Positions 15,001 to 27,000 of a stretch of 64,000 nucleotides of DNA are shown one piece after another. The stretch's first letter is position 1; every line of letters starts with the position of its first letter. A model generated the notes under the pieces. The model saw only the letters and a program-made list of their open reading frames with translations, did no database searches and was not told where the DNA came from. Made by a program: the position numbers and the translations under genes. Origin of the DNA: Malania oleifera (Eukaryota > Streptophyta > Magnoliopsida > Santalales > Ximeniaceae); the NCBI RefSeq assembly GCF_029873635.1, contig NC_080422.1, forward strand, positions 4,630,001 to 4,694,000, in the 5' to 3' direction.

Positions 15001-18000
15001 TTTCAACTTTATTTTTAAATTTTTCAACATTCGTATTAAAAAGGTATAAACAATTTTTCAATTTCTATTTCTTGATTTTAAAATAATCACAAAAAAAAGA
15101 CAACTTGTTTTCCAATTTTCCAAAATTTATACAATGCAATATTTGGAATCATAGATTTTGGGACTTCAGTTTGAATTGTATGAATTTGAAAGAAACTCCA
15201 TGCATAATCCACACAAATTAAAGTCCAAGATCCGAATTCCATACTCGCATAAGCAAAGTAAAAGTTAGAAATCTAGAAAAATAATAAAAATTTATTTTCC
15301 AACTTCTCTTTATAAATTTGAAAAACTAGAAAACAAAAGGTGGCATTTTTGTAATTATTTGAAAATTTAAGAACAAAAAATTAAATTATTTCCACAAGCA
15401 AATAGTGCAAACATCCTTGTCGTTCATTTACTTCATAAAAATGTTGTAAAAATGAAAAATTAGCCAACTCTTTCCATAATTTTTTGGAAAACAAAAATAA
15501 AAAATGAAAATTGTTTTTCACAACTAAATGGGGCCTAAAAATTTTAGATTTACTTGCAAAATTAGAGCTAATAAAGCTAAGTGCTAATAAAGTTAAAAAA
15601 AATGAATAATGGAAAATCTAGAACTGGATGACAACCCAATTGAAGTTTGAAAATGCTTAGGTGATAACAGAATTATATGGTTAACAAATTAATTTAACTT
15701 AATTATAAAACTAAGAAAATGCTAGGTGAATGGAGTGAAAAAAACTTTAATACCTATTTACAAAAATTAACAAGATATTCAAAACTATAATAACAATTGT
15801 GGAATTAAAGAGAATCTTGCAATGAAACTATGGGAAAGGGTAACTAAACAAAGTCTAAGGTTAGAAGCAAGGGCCTCAAAAAATCAATTTGGTTTTTCAC
15901 ATAGGAGATCAACTATAGAAGCTATATATCTTTTATAAGATTAATGGGAAAACTCAAGGAAAAGAAGAGGGACTTTCATATGGTTTTATCAACTTCGAGA
16001 AAGCTTATTGGGCAACTAGGGAAGTTCTACGATGGGTTTTAGAAAAAAAAAATGTGTATGTAGTAGGTATGCTATTGTCATTAAGGATATCTATGATAGA
16101 GTAATGACTAGTATCAAGACTACATGTGGAGGGTCTATGGAATTTCCAATAACAAAAGTTGTTTATCAAGGATCTGCTTTAAGCCCTTATCTTTTTGCAC
16201 TAGTGATAGATGAACTTACTAGAAGTATATAAAATGAGGTTTCATGGGTGTGTGCTGCTTCTTGATGATAGTGTCTTGGTTGATGAAACTAGAAGCGGAG
16301 TAGAATCTAAGTTAGAACTATGAAGAAAAGCTTTAGAATCTAAAGTTTTTAGGATAAATGAATGACCTAACACAACGATAAGTCTCTCTCTCTATTTATA
16401 ATACGTATCAAATACATTCTAATGGCTAGAATACCCTTACAAACTCTCACTTATTAACATAACACAAACACACTAATAATACTAAAAGATTAAAATAACT
16501 AACCATTAACACTCCCTCTCAAGCTGGAGCATAGATATCATATGCTTCTAGTTTGTTACAAATAAATTTAACACGAGTACCTCCCAAAGCTTTGGTAAAC
16601 AAATCAACGAGCTGCATATCAGACATCACATAAGTGGTGGTAATGAGCTTCTACAGAAGTTTCTCCCGAACATTGTGGTACTCTAACATGGTATTGGAGC
16701 TGGTAGAAGCTCATTACCACCACTTATTAGAGAAAAGACTAAATTGGATGGTCGAGAAATTAATAGCATCGTTAGATTTTGATACCTTGGATCTATTTTG
16801 CAAGCTGAAGAAGAAGTCAAATAAGATATTATACATAAAGTTAAAACATGGTGGGTAAAATGGAAAAGTGTATCAAGCATGTTGCATGATCATAGAATAA
16901 CCTTAAAATTAAAATGAAATTTTTAGAAGATGGTCAGCTATGCTATAAGGATCAAAATGTTAGACAACTAGGAAACAACATATTCAAAAAGTAAAAGTTT
17001 CCTAAATGAGAATGCTGAGGTGGATGAGTAGCATAGGATTAAAAGATAAATTAAAGGGTGTTCTTGAGCCACAAGGCTCCCTGCTTTGCAAGGGTAGGGG
17101 AGGTTTGTCACAATACGCAACCGTACCCCTACTTTTATGTAGAGAGGTTGTTTCCTTGAACTCCAACCCATGACCAACCGGTCAGTTACAAGGAGCAACT
17201 CGCCATTAATCCAAGGCCCGCCATCTATGAAAAGATAAATTAAAGAATGAGCATCTTTGCGGTAAGCTAAGCATAGAACTTGTAGAAAATAAGATAGGGC
17301 AGGGGCGAATCAAATGGTATAGACACCTACAATGCATGCCAAATAGTGCATAGGTGAGGAGGGATAAAAAGGGGTGAACTAGCTACTGATAGTGGCTGCA
17401 AAAGGGGTAGAAGGGGTAGGGATAGACCTAAAATAACTTGGTAGTTGATTTGGAAAATGTAACCCCTTCAAAGGTTGCCTTTTCACATGGGAAGCTACTC
17501 TTAGAAGAATCCTTACCATAGACAATCTTGATGGAAAAAAAAAGGGCCTCCTTCTTGTCGATAGATGTTTTTGTATGATCACGTACTAAGAAATTGGGGA
17601 ACTTAGCCATCTCCATTGTAAATCAGAAATGGGTCACTGCAGCTACAGTGGGAGGTGAACTGTGGGCTTAGAAAGGGACCAGATCTAATAAGGAAGGGAG
17701 AAGATCTCCCTCCCTCATTCCCCTTGCTATATTCTAGGCTGTGTGGAAAGAAAGGAACAGAAGATCCTTTCAAGGAATTATCTCTCCTATTCAGGCTATC
17801 ATGGACCATTGTATTGCTATGATCTCAAGTTGGCATTCTGGGCTAGTTGAAAGGGTCCCTTTGTAATCCTTGATTTTCTTGATACTAATCAGTAAGGAGT
17901 GTTTCTTTCTCGTTGTTCCTTTGTACTTGGGTGGCATCCCCTTGATGCCTCGTTTTATATCATTTATCTTTGCTGATTAAAAAAAAAAAAAAGATTTAAT

Positions 18001-21000
18001 GGCCCTTAAATTATCAATGGAGATTGTCCATGATTGTGTAAATTTGCGAAAGAGGACTTATGTACCCAACCCCACCTAGTCGGACTTAAGGCTTGGTTTG
18101 TTGTTACCGTTGCCACTGCTGTTGCGGCTGTATTGTGCTATTTGTTGATGCATCCCTTTGTTTTAATATATTCACTCTAACCTTTTTCCCAAAAAAAAGT
18201 ATATATGGCTAGATCATGAAAGAAAAAGGTTTTACAAGCATTTGCTGTAAAAAAATATCAACCACAATACACAAAAATGGTATAATGTAAAAAAGCAGAC
18301 TTCTAAGAAGTCCGAATCACTCACCGGAACACATGTGATCAATTGAAATTCATTCTGGCAAAGGGGGCACAAGTTTGTGACGGTTGCCCAGTTGTCAATG
18401 CATATGAAACAGAAACTGAAATTAACAAATAGAAAACCCAGGTCATCAACTCAGTTTTGCATTCTGACCAAGCAAAGATAAATTGACTGAAATCCACACA
18501 TTTCTAGCAATGCCATCTTCACCAGGGCAACTGACCTTTTTTTGGCTAGCATATGAATGGGTTATTGATTATGAATAAACAGTGGAAATGAATAAAAGAT
18601 TCTTTAGATCAACAATGAATCATTAAGATGGGCACCCATAGATAACGCAAATGCTTCTACTTAAAACAGCTAGTCTTGTCTTCAGAATTATTTTTTATAA
18701 AACAAAAGAAGATGAATTCATTAGAATCGAAAGAATACACAAAGAGGAGATTAACAAATCCTCCTGAACAAAAATAAGAAAATGTAATAAAAGGGGGCAG
18801 GGGGGGGCAGGAGGGGGGCAGCCACCAAACTAATGAAGCTAGCAAATCACATTCAACATCAGAAAACCTCACTCCTATACAACCAGCAGCACCACACCAA
18901 AGCGCAGCTAAGTAATGAACCTTCTCCCTTAACAAAGAGGAATTCAACTTTTTCTCTGTAAAAATTCGAGCATCACTTTCCAATCACAAACCCCACAAAA
19001 CTGCAAAATGTTCACGCCTCCACTTAACAGCTGCTTATTTCCTTCCATTAGAACCAGAAAAAGAGATGACCAACAATTCCTCCACTGACACCGTCCAAAC
19101 CCAGCAAAAAGCTTATTCTGAGTATTCCAAGCAAAACTACAACATATAAACAGATGAGGACATGTTTGTGAACAATCAAGACACAAATAACACACGTCAG
19201 GAGAAATTGCCTTGAAAGTCTCCTACTCTGCAACAGACTGTTGGTGTTAACTCTATTAAGAACAACCAACCAAATAAAAGCCTTGATTTTTTAGGGAATT
19301 TTGGCCATCCAAATAATTTTATGGAGTGGAAAGGAGATATTAGCATCAGTCAAAAGATCAAAAAAATATTTGCAAGGATAAACCCACGAAGCATCCAAAG
19401 CCTAAGAACGACCATCCCTCCTAAAGGAAGGACGATAATGCTCCAACAAAATCAATAAAAAGAAAGCTCCTCCACCTCTCTATCACTAAGAGTTCTACAA
19501 AATAAAAATAAATAAATAAATTCAAGGAAGACAAATCAACTTTAGAAATCAGAATAAATAAAAAAGGAAATAACACCATTATGCCCAGAAGAAGAGCGAT
19601 AAAGATGGAGATCTTTAGAAAAAAATATATTAAAAACTAGAGTTCCTAAACATAGCCAAAATTTTGGTAGAAGTTGTTACAAGCTAAATTTGCATGGCCA
19701 CCTGATAATGTAAAGAAATATTACAAAAGGTGTCCAAGTACAATGAATTCCTAAGTAGCTTAATAAATCAATTAGAAAGCATAAGAATAAATTATCAGTA
19801 CAGCACATATCACTAAAGCGGTGATTCTGCTCGGCATAAGATTCTTGTTGGAAAAATAAATGCAAAAAATTAAATGGACAGTCAATTTAATACAACTGTA
19901 AATAATACCAAAAAATGTAATGTGTTGTTTCCACTTCATATAAATGATCGGTACAGCACATATGCAGCAAGATCATTAAAGCGGTGTGATGGGGATCAAC
20001 ATGCACCTCGAGTATCTTTCGCGGATACTATGACACGTGGACGACCACCCGAAGTCCACCATTGGATGTGAACTTTATTTGCAGCAATTGATGCTTCTCT
20101 TGGAAGCTAGCTTGGAAAGAGGATGACAACTTGCAAGTCAAAGAGTCTTGGTTTTTCAAGAAGCATGACAACCGGCAAGTCAAAGAGTCTTGTTTTTTTC
20201 AAGAAGCATTTATTTCATTTTAAGTTCCTAGACTCCACTATCATAATTATTCTAATTCCTAGGCACCTATTTCCTATTACAAACTATTTCATAGGAACCT
20301 CATTACCTATGTTTTAAATGTTTTATTTTACTTTTGTATTTTCTTTAATATCTTAAGAAGCCATGTGCAAGTCATGTGCACGCTCATGTAAGGTTACAAA
20401 TTTGTCATCACTTGTATTGTAAAAGGTATCTTTGCATTATCAATTGAAAACGAAGCCTTTGCTTTGTGAATATTGTTCCTCTCCTTGTGAGTGAGTAGTG
20501 TGAGGCTACGTTCCGTCTCCCCAGAGATTGGGTGGTGAGAGACCACAACAACATCAACGTCATCATCAACACTACACGCCCACTCCTCTTTCACAGCTCA
20601 CAGCCACAACCTTCCTTAAGCTTCATTCTTGTCCCAAGATTCCTAAGGATCAACAAGCTTGTTCGTGGTGCGATTGAGTACTCGCGTGTCTTGGTGTTTG
20701 TCATTCCAAACCTTTTGGTAAACTCGTTTCAATTCCTTGTTTGTGACCATCTAAAACAGCCCCTAAAAGTACCTTGCAAGTCTTGAAACTCTACCCGAAT
20801 CCTTGATTGAAAAACCTTGTTCATTCTCTTTGAATCTTCCTAGATTTTCAACATGAACATGTTTGCTAGTACCATGCTTAGGGATATTTGATTTGTACGC
20901 TAGGACTTGTGATCTAAGACTTCCAATATAACACATTTTAAAGTGAACTTGATTACTTGAATGAAATTATCAACTAAGGGTTTTTAAACCAAATCATATA

Positions 21001-24000
21001 TGTTTTAAAAATATCAACAACTTGTGATCATTAGAATATGTTTGTGATGTTCATGCTTGGTTAATTCAATTCTTCCCATAGATTGTGATATTGTGTGTGT
21101 GCTACAAAGAGGGTCAACCGTAGGACTAGGGATACTTAGAACCATCCTACATCATATTAGTACCAGAGCCTAGGTTAGGTTCACATTTGACCCTACTTTG
21201 TGTGACCAAACACCATTCCAAAGGGCTGCCCTAGTGTTGGCCAAATCCTTCCCTAACCCCTAGGATGTCTATTCAATCCGGGAATCCTTACCGAGGTCGT
21301 AGGACTGATGTTGAGAGAGCTTCAAGATCAAGTCCATGACTTGAATCAAGAGCTAGTTGAGACCCGCCAAAGACTAGATCGACTGGAAGACCAACTAGTC
21401 CATAACCCACCCCAAGACAATTTAGAGCCGCCCCTTGAGCGAGACAATGATGAAGAAAAGCCTCGAGAGCCACCTATGCCTCCTAGAGAAAGACCTCCTC
21501 TTCCTCCACAAAGGCAAGTGAAACGCCAAGATGACTTTGTTAGAAGACCCCCACGTCTTGAGCCCTATGCCCAACACTGGGGTGATGAGGACTATGACGT
21601 TGATGACTTTCAAGGTAGAAGACCTTACCGTAGGGACCATCGTGATCCTTACGAGGATGTGATGAGACAAATGAAGATAGAGGCCCCCACCTATGATGGA
21701 CAGATGGACCCTAAAGTCTTCCAAGATTGGTTGACTGAGATAGATTCCTATTTTGATTGGTATAGGATGATTGACCCTAATCGAGTTAAGTTTGCAAAAA
21801 TGAGGTTGACGAGGCAAGTCTGCTCCATTGGTTGAATGTTGAGAGGCAAGAGGCGAGGTTAGATCATAAGCCCATTGAGCATTGGGACCTAATGAAGGAT
21901 AGGTTGAGAGAGAAGTATGTACCCCTTAGCTATAGAGAGCGCCTTATGGATCAGCTCTACAGTTTGCATCAGGGTAGCACGACCGTGTCAGAGAACATGA
22001 GTCAATTTGATGAGTTGTCTATAAGATGTGGTGTCTATGAGACCGTTAGTTAGCAAATCTCTCGATTTCACATAGGATTAAAGCCTGAATTGAGGATAGA
22101 ACTGTTTCCCCATCACATTGAGTCCCTTGAACAGGCATATAATTTAGCTCATGACTTTGAGAAAATGAATAAAGGGCCCATGGGAAAACGGTTTGGTGCC
22201 TCTTCAAATGAGCCATACCGAAAGGTATAGAGTTATGACAAGTCCCAACCAGCGCTGTAAAGACCCGAAAATTTAAAAGGATTAAAATAATTAGAAAAAA
22301 AAATATAAATAAAATAACAGATAAATAAATAAAAGGAATGACGTGGGAAAAAGACAAAAAAAATTAAATAAAAAAATAAAAATTTAAAGAAATTAAATTA
22401 AATTAAGATAAATTAAATAATTAAATAACTAGTTGTTAAATTAAAAATTATTGCATTGGAGTTATAAAAAAAAAATTAAAATAAGATATATATATATATG
22501 TAAATAAGTTAATATATATATATATAAGTTAAAGTAATATATAATATGTATATATATGATAAGTATAAGTAAAGTTATATATATATATATAGATAAAGTA
22601 AACTGAAAGAAGATAAGAAGAAGAAAGAAGAAGGAGAAGAAAGAAGAAGAAGAAAGAAGAAGCTGGAGCACCCCCCCCCTGAAATATTCCTGCACTTCGT
22701 CTCCGTCTCTCTCCTTCTCTCAATTACTCGGCGAGTTTGCGACGGATCGGGAAACGGAAGGTGCCGTTAGAATCCTGGTTCGGCTGCAGACATTTCTATT
22801 AGAGCAGATTTTTCATGGGAACGGCTTAGGCACTACTCCTAGGGAAAGGTAATTTTTCCCCATTTTCTCAATTTTGCCGTTAATATATGGTTAAATCGAC
22901 GAACGGACACCACCACGGGGTCCTAATCGTCGTCACCGTCATTTTGACGTAGATAATTTGTCAATTGGGATTTACAAGGCTCTACTCCAAAGCGAGAGTG
23001 GGATTTGAGAATTTGGCTAAATTTAAGGATATTATTATTTATTTAGGAATTATGGCCCTAGGAAGTATTAAATTAATATTTTATTCATGAATAATTTATT
23101 GGAACTAGGAATTTAATTTCAGGGTCTGGATAAGCGCCGCATGTATTTTTCAAAATCCCTGTTGGCATAGTTCAAGAAACCAAGTAAGGGGAAAAATATA
23201 TATTAAATCAGAATTTTTATGAATTTAATGGAAAAATAAACTGTTATATGTACGTGTATATGTTTCAGTATGAGTAAAATGCCAACTGTTTAAATTATAT
23301 TTTTTTCGAGTTCAAGACTGTTTATTAGATATGTATGTGTGAAAATGAACTCATGAAAGTGGAAAAATATTTTCAAAATATTTATGTAAGACATGAAAGG
23401 TATTTTTAATATATAAACATTAAATATTGGTTGGCTTATTTTACAGGCAGTGTATGAATTTTACTATTAAATTGTGTGGCATAAGAAAAATAGAATTTTG
23501 TGTGAAATTATGTTATATATACGAGATGCAAGATATACAGAAAATGAACTGAATATGAAAATGATATATGAATTATGTTGCATGTGAGTGTTAATGCAAT
23601 TATGGAATCAATCACGGCTGAAAAGATGCCGACCACGGCTGAAAGGATGCCGAAACTAACAAACCACAGCTGAAAAGATGCCGACCACGGCTGAAAGGAT
23701 GTCGAAACTAACCAATCACGACTGAAAAGATGCCAACCACGGCTGAAAGGATGCCGAAGCTAACCAATCACTGCTGAAAAGATGCCGACCACGGCTGAAA
23801 GGATGCCGAAGCTAACAAATCACGGCTGAAAAGATGCTGACCACGGCTGAAAGGATGCCGAACACGGCTGAAAGGATGCCGAAGCTAACCAATCACGGCT
23901 AAAAAGATGCCGACCACAGCTGAAAGGATGCCGAAGCTAACCAATCACGGCTGAAAAGATGCCGACCTTGGTTGAAAGGATGCCGAAGCTAACCAACCAC

Positions 24001-27000
24001 GGCTGGAAAAATGCCGAGTATTTATGAATTAAAATAAAAATGAGTATGAAATGAAAATAAAATGAAAAGGGAAATGAATGGAATGGAAATGAAATGTGAA
24101 ATGTGAACAATGTAAAATGGGAAAGAGTCACTTAAAGTGAAATGTAATGCAATGTTAAGCCATGAATATGAACAGATGTGTATAATTGAATAATGATATA
24201 AAAGAATGATGTAATATGATATTAGAAGTATGTATGTACGTAGAACATGTTACGATTGAGCGAGGCGTACCTTTCGCCTGAGGGCTTGCTGAGTAAGGCG
24301 AGTGCACTAGTAGCTACAAATGTGGCAGTAGCCGCATAACTTACTAGGGCAAAGGGAACCTACTTGTATGGGCGGGTAGATTTTCCTATCCTCAGGGCCT
24401 TTGCCGGTAAGCTATTGTTGAACGGTGTGAGTACGAGATTAATTTATCACTTGAGGGCTTACTGAGTAAGGTGAGTGCCCTGGTATGCTTTAGCTGCGAC
24501 CTTTGGGTTGCCTAAGTATCAGAGCAGAGGGGTGCTACTTGTATGGGCGGGTAATTACCCCTATCGTCGGGTAATCTCGTGGGTTAAACATTTGCATGTG
24601 TTTGATTAGGATCAGGGAATGATTTTGAAAATTATGTTAAGGATTTTCAAATGTTAAATATTATGTTATATATAAACTCATGTTAGCCACACACTGCTTT
24701 AATATATGGTTTCTTCCTTTACTGAGATGTGTCTCACCCGAATATAAATTTATCTTTTTTTTTCAGGATTTCATCGAGATCGAACTTAGAGAGCTCGAGG
24801 TTCTATAACATTATTGGGAAATAGTAAAAGAAAATGGTATATTTCTATGTTAATTATGAGATGCAAATATTTATGTTTTGCGTCCTTATATTTTAAGTCT
24901 GTGGAGAAAAGAAAGTTGTGAACATACTGTAATGTTTTGGAGATATGTGTAATTATGGAAATACAGGTGTTGGATGATTTATTATAGATTATAGTTAGAA
25001 TTAGTAAACTCTGGTATTATGTTATATGGAGATTATGGTCATGTTTTTCCGCTGCGTATGTTTTGGAATATGATTTATGAGGATATGATCAGGTATAACG
25101 CACCGGACCCGGGTTTAAGGGTTCAGGGCGTTTCAAGCGCAATTAGGTCAAGTCACCTCCCAAGGGAGCAATCCCACAATCCAGCAGCCTATGGACAAGG
25201 GAAAAGCACCCATGACTGGATACTCTCGCCAGAGTTCTGGCAATGCAGTGTGTTTCAAATGTCATAAACAAGGACACTTTACCAAACAATGTCCCACCAG
25301 GAACTTGGCACTTGATAGGGAAGATGGTGAGGACGAGCCTGAGGATGATCAAGTATATGTTCTTGAAGTTGTATCTAGTAAGGATGAGTTGTCAAGTGAG
25401 CTAGATGAGAGTGCCCAGTTGAGTGTGATGAGACGCATTATGATCATTCCCTAAGGATCAGGAGGACTGGCGTCGCATTTCTATTTTCCATACTTACATC
25501 AAGTGTGGGAGTAAAAGTTGCAAGATGATCATAGATGGTGGTAACTCAATGAATGTTGTGTCTAAATCCGCAGCTTGAGAAGTTGGGATTGAAAGTTGAG
25601 CCACACCCACAACCGTATAAGGTAGCTTGGGTTGATGCCACTGCCATGGCCATGAGTCATAGATGCCTAGTCCCCATTAAGATTGGTGATTATGAGGACA
25701 AGATTTGGTGCGATGTCCTTCTCGTGGACGTTGCCCATATTTTGTTAGGACGACCTTGGTTGTATGATTTGGATGTCTCACATAATGGGCATGTCAACAC
25801 TTATACCTTTAGGTGTAATAGCAAGAGAATTGTTTTGAGTCCACTAGAGCCGAAAGGTGAGAAAAAGAAGAAGGAAAAGACAAAACTAGTGGAAAATCAT
25901 TAAATATCATGAGTAAAAAGCAGTTTGAGCATGAGAGTCAAGATACACAGGTAGTGTATGTGGTTGTTATTAGGGAGACTGAGGCATCCCTTCCTGAGCA
26001 TAAAACACCACTAGAAGTATCACCCATACTTTCCGAGTTTAAGGATGTCATCTCTGAGCCACCTAGTGAGTTACCTCTCATAAGAGACATTCAACATGTC
26101 ATTGACCTTGTTCCTGGTTCATCTTTGCTTAATTTACTACATTATAGAATGAACCCAAGAGAACATGAGTTGATGAAACAAGTGAATGAACTGAGGGAAA
26201 AGGGCTTTATTCAAGAGAGCATGAGTCCATGTGTCTGCCCTGCTCTCCTCACTCGCAAGAAAGATGGCACTTGGAGGATGTGCATCGATAGTAGAGCAAT
26301 CAACAAGACCACCGTCAAGTATAGGTCTCCCATACCTAGACTAGACAATATGCTTGATTAGATGGTAGGATCCAAGATTTTTTCAAAGATAGACCTTAAA
26401 AGTGGGTACCATCAAATTAGGATCATAGGAAGATGAGTGGAAAACTGCCTTCAAGACGAAGGATGGGTTATATAAGTGGTTAGTCATGCCATTTGGGCTA
26501 ACTAACGCACCGAGCACTTTCATGAGAGTTATGACTCAGGTATTAAGGTCTTTCATTGGACACTTCCTTGTAGTCTATTTTGATGATATATTAATCTATA
26601 GCCAAACTAGGAAGGAGAACCTTGTCCATTTGAGGAGAGTGTTTGAGGTTTTGAAGGAGCAAAAGTTGTATGTCAATTTAAAGAAGTGTACTTTCATGAC
26701 TACACATCATCTTCCTTGGTTTTGTTGTGTCTGAGCATAGCGCTTCTGTTGACCCTAATAAGGTCAAAGCCATTAGAGATTGGCCTACTTCGCGGAACAT
26801 ACATGATGCGAGGAGTTTTCATGGGTTAGCTACATTCTACAGGAGGTTCATTAGGAACTTTAGCATCATCATGGCCCCCATTACAAACTGCCTCAAGAAA
26901 GGATAATTTACATGGTCGAAATCAGCGACAAAAGCCTTTTTGGATATAAAAGATTTGATGACTAAGGCACCATTGCTACACCTTCTAGATTTTCAGAAAT

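Larger units (their letters stand above)
7285..18180 (+). mobile_element. L1-like LINE A, in pieces around later insertions
   Basis: Pieces at 7285-7376, 7562-8057, 15539-16362, 16728-17056, 17246-17450 and 17999-18180 read in order as one plant L1-type ORF2: end of the endonuclease (GL-SYPR-like KDCKVIPGE relic), the linker ([11 protein letters not shown]), RT ([38 protein letters not shown]), the C-terminal region ([13 protein letters not shown]) and the tail (YVPNPT). It ends in a GTT/GCT-rich tail near 18120. Everything between the pieces is younger. Many stops are present. Confidence 0.72.
22849..24766 (+). other. Candidate leader intron inside solo LTR 1
   Basis: A possible donor (GGGAAAG/GTAATT at 22849) lies after the purine-rich leader. 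A possible acceptor (run of T then CAG, ending 24766) follows a block CTTTACTGAGATGTGTCTCA shared with four other LTRs in the window. This is inferred from position and similarity only. Confidence 0.4.
22256..25135 (+). mobile_element. Solo LTR 1 (2880 bp) with AGCGC target duplication
   Basis: Begins TGTAAAGACCCGAAAATT and ends TTCAGGGCGTTTCA, bracketed by perfect 5-bp repeats AGCGC (22251-22255, 25136-25140) and splitting the gag of chromovirus 2. No internal coding region, primer site or second LTR is present, so it is a solo LTR of a large-LTR gypsy family. It contains TA and GAA microsatellites (about 22490-22660), a 52-bp minisatellite and a candidate intron (22849-24766). Confidence 0.9.

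Noticed and set aside
17057-17229. tRNA gene
   Set aside because: Only a tRNA-like B box is present; there is no cloverleaf, and the target duplication identifies a SINE.
20394-20786. Open frames in chromovirus 2 LTR as small genes
   Set aside because: The same frames recur in the 3' LTR (29237-29653); they are repeated LTR DNA with no known domain.
22462-22723. Minus-strand open frames rich in Phe, Ile and Tyr
   Set aside because: They read through TA and GAA microsatellites of solo LTR 1.
23611-24018. CRISPR-like array or centromeric satellite
   Set aside because: Units are contiguous and diverged with no unique spacers, only 7.5 copies, and lie wholly inside a solo LTR of plant DNA.
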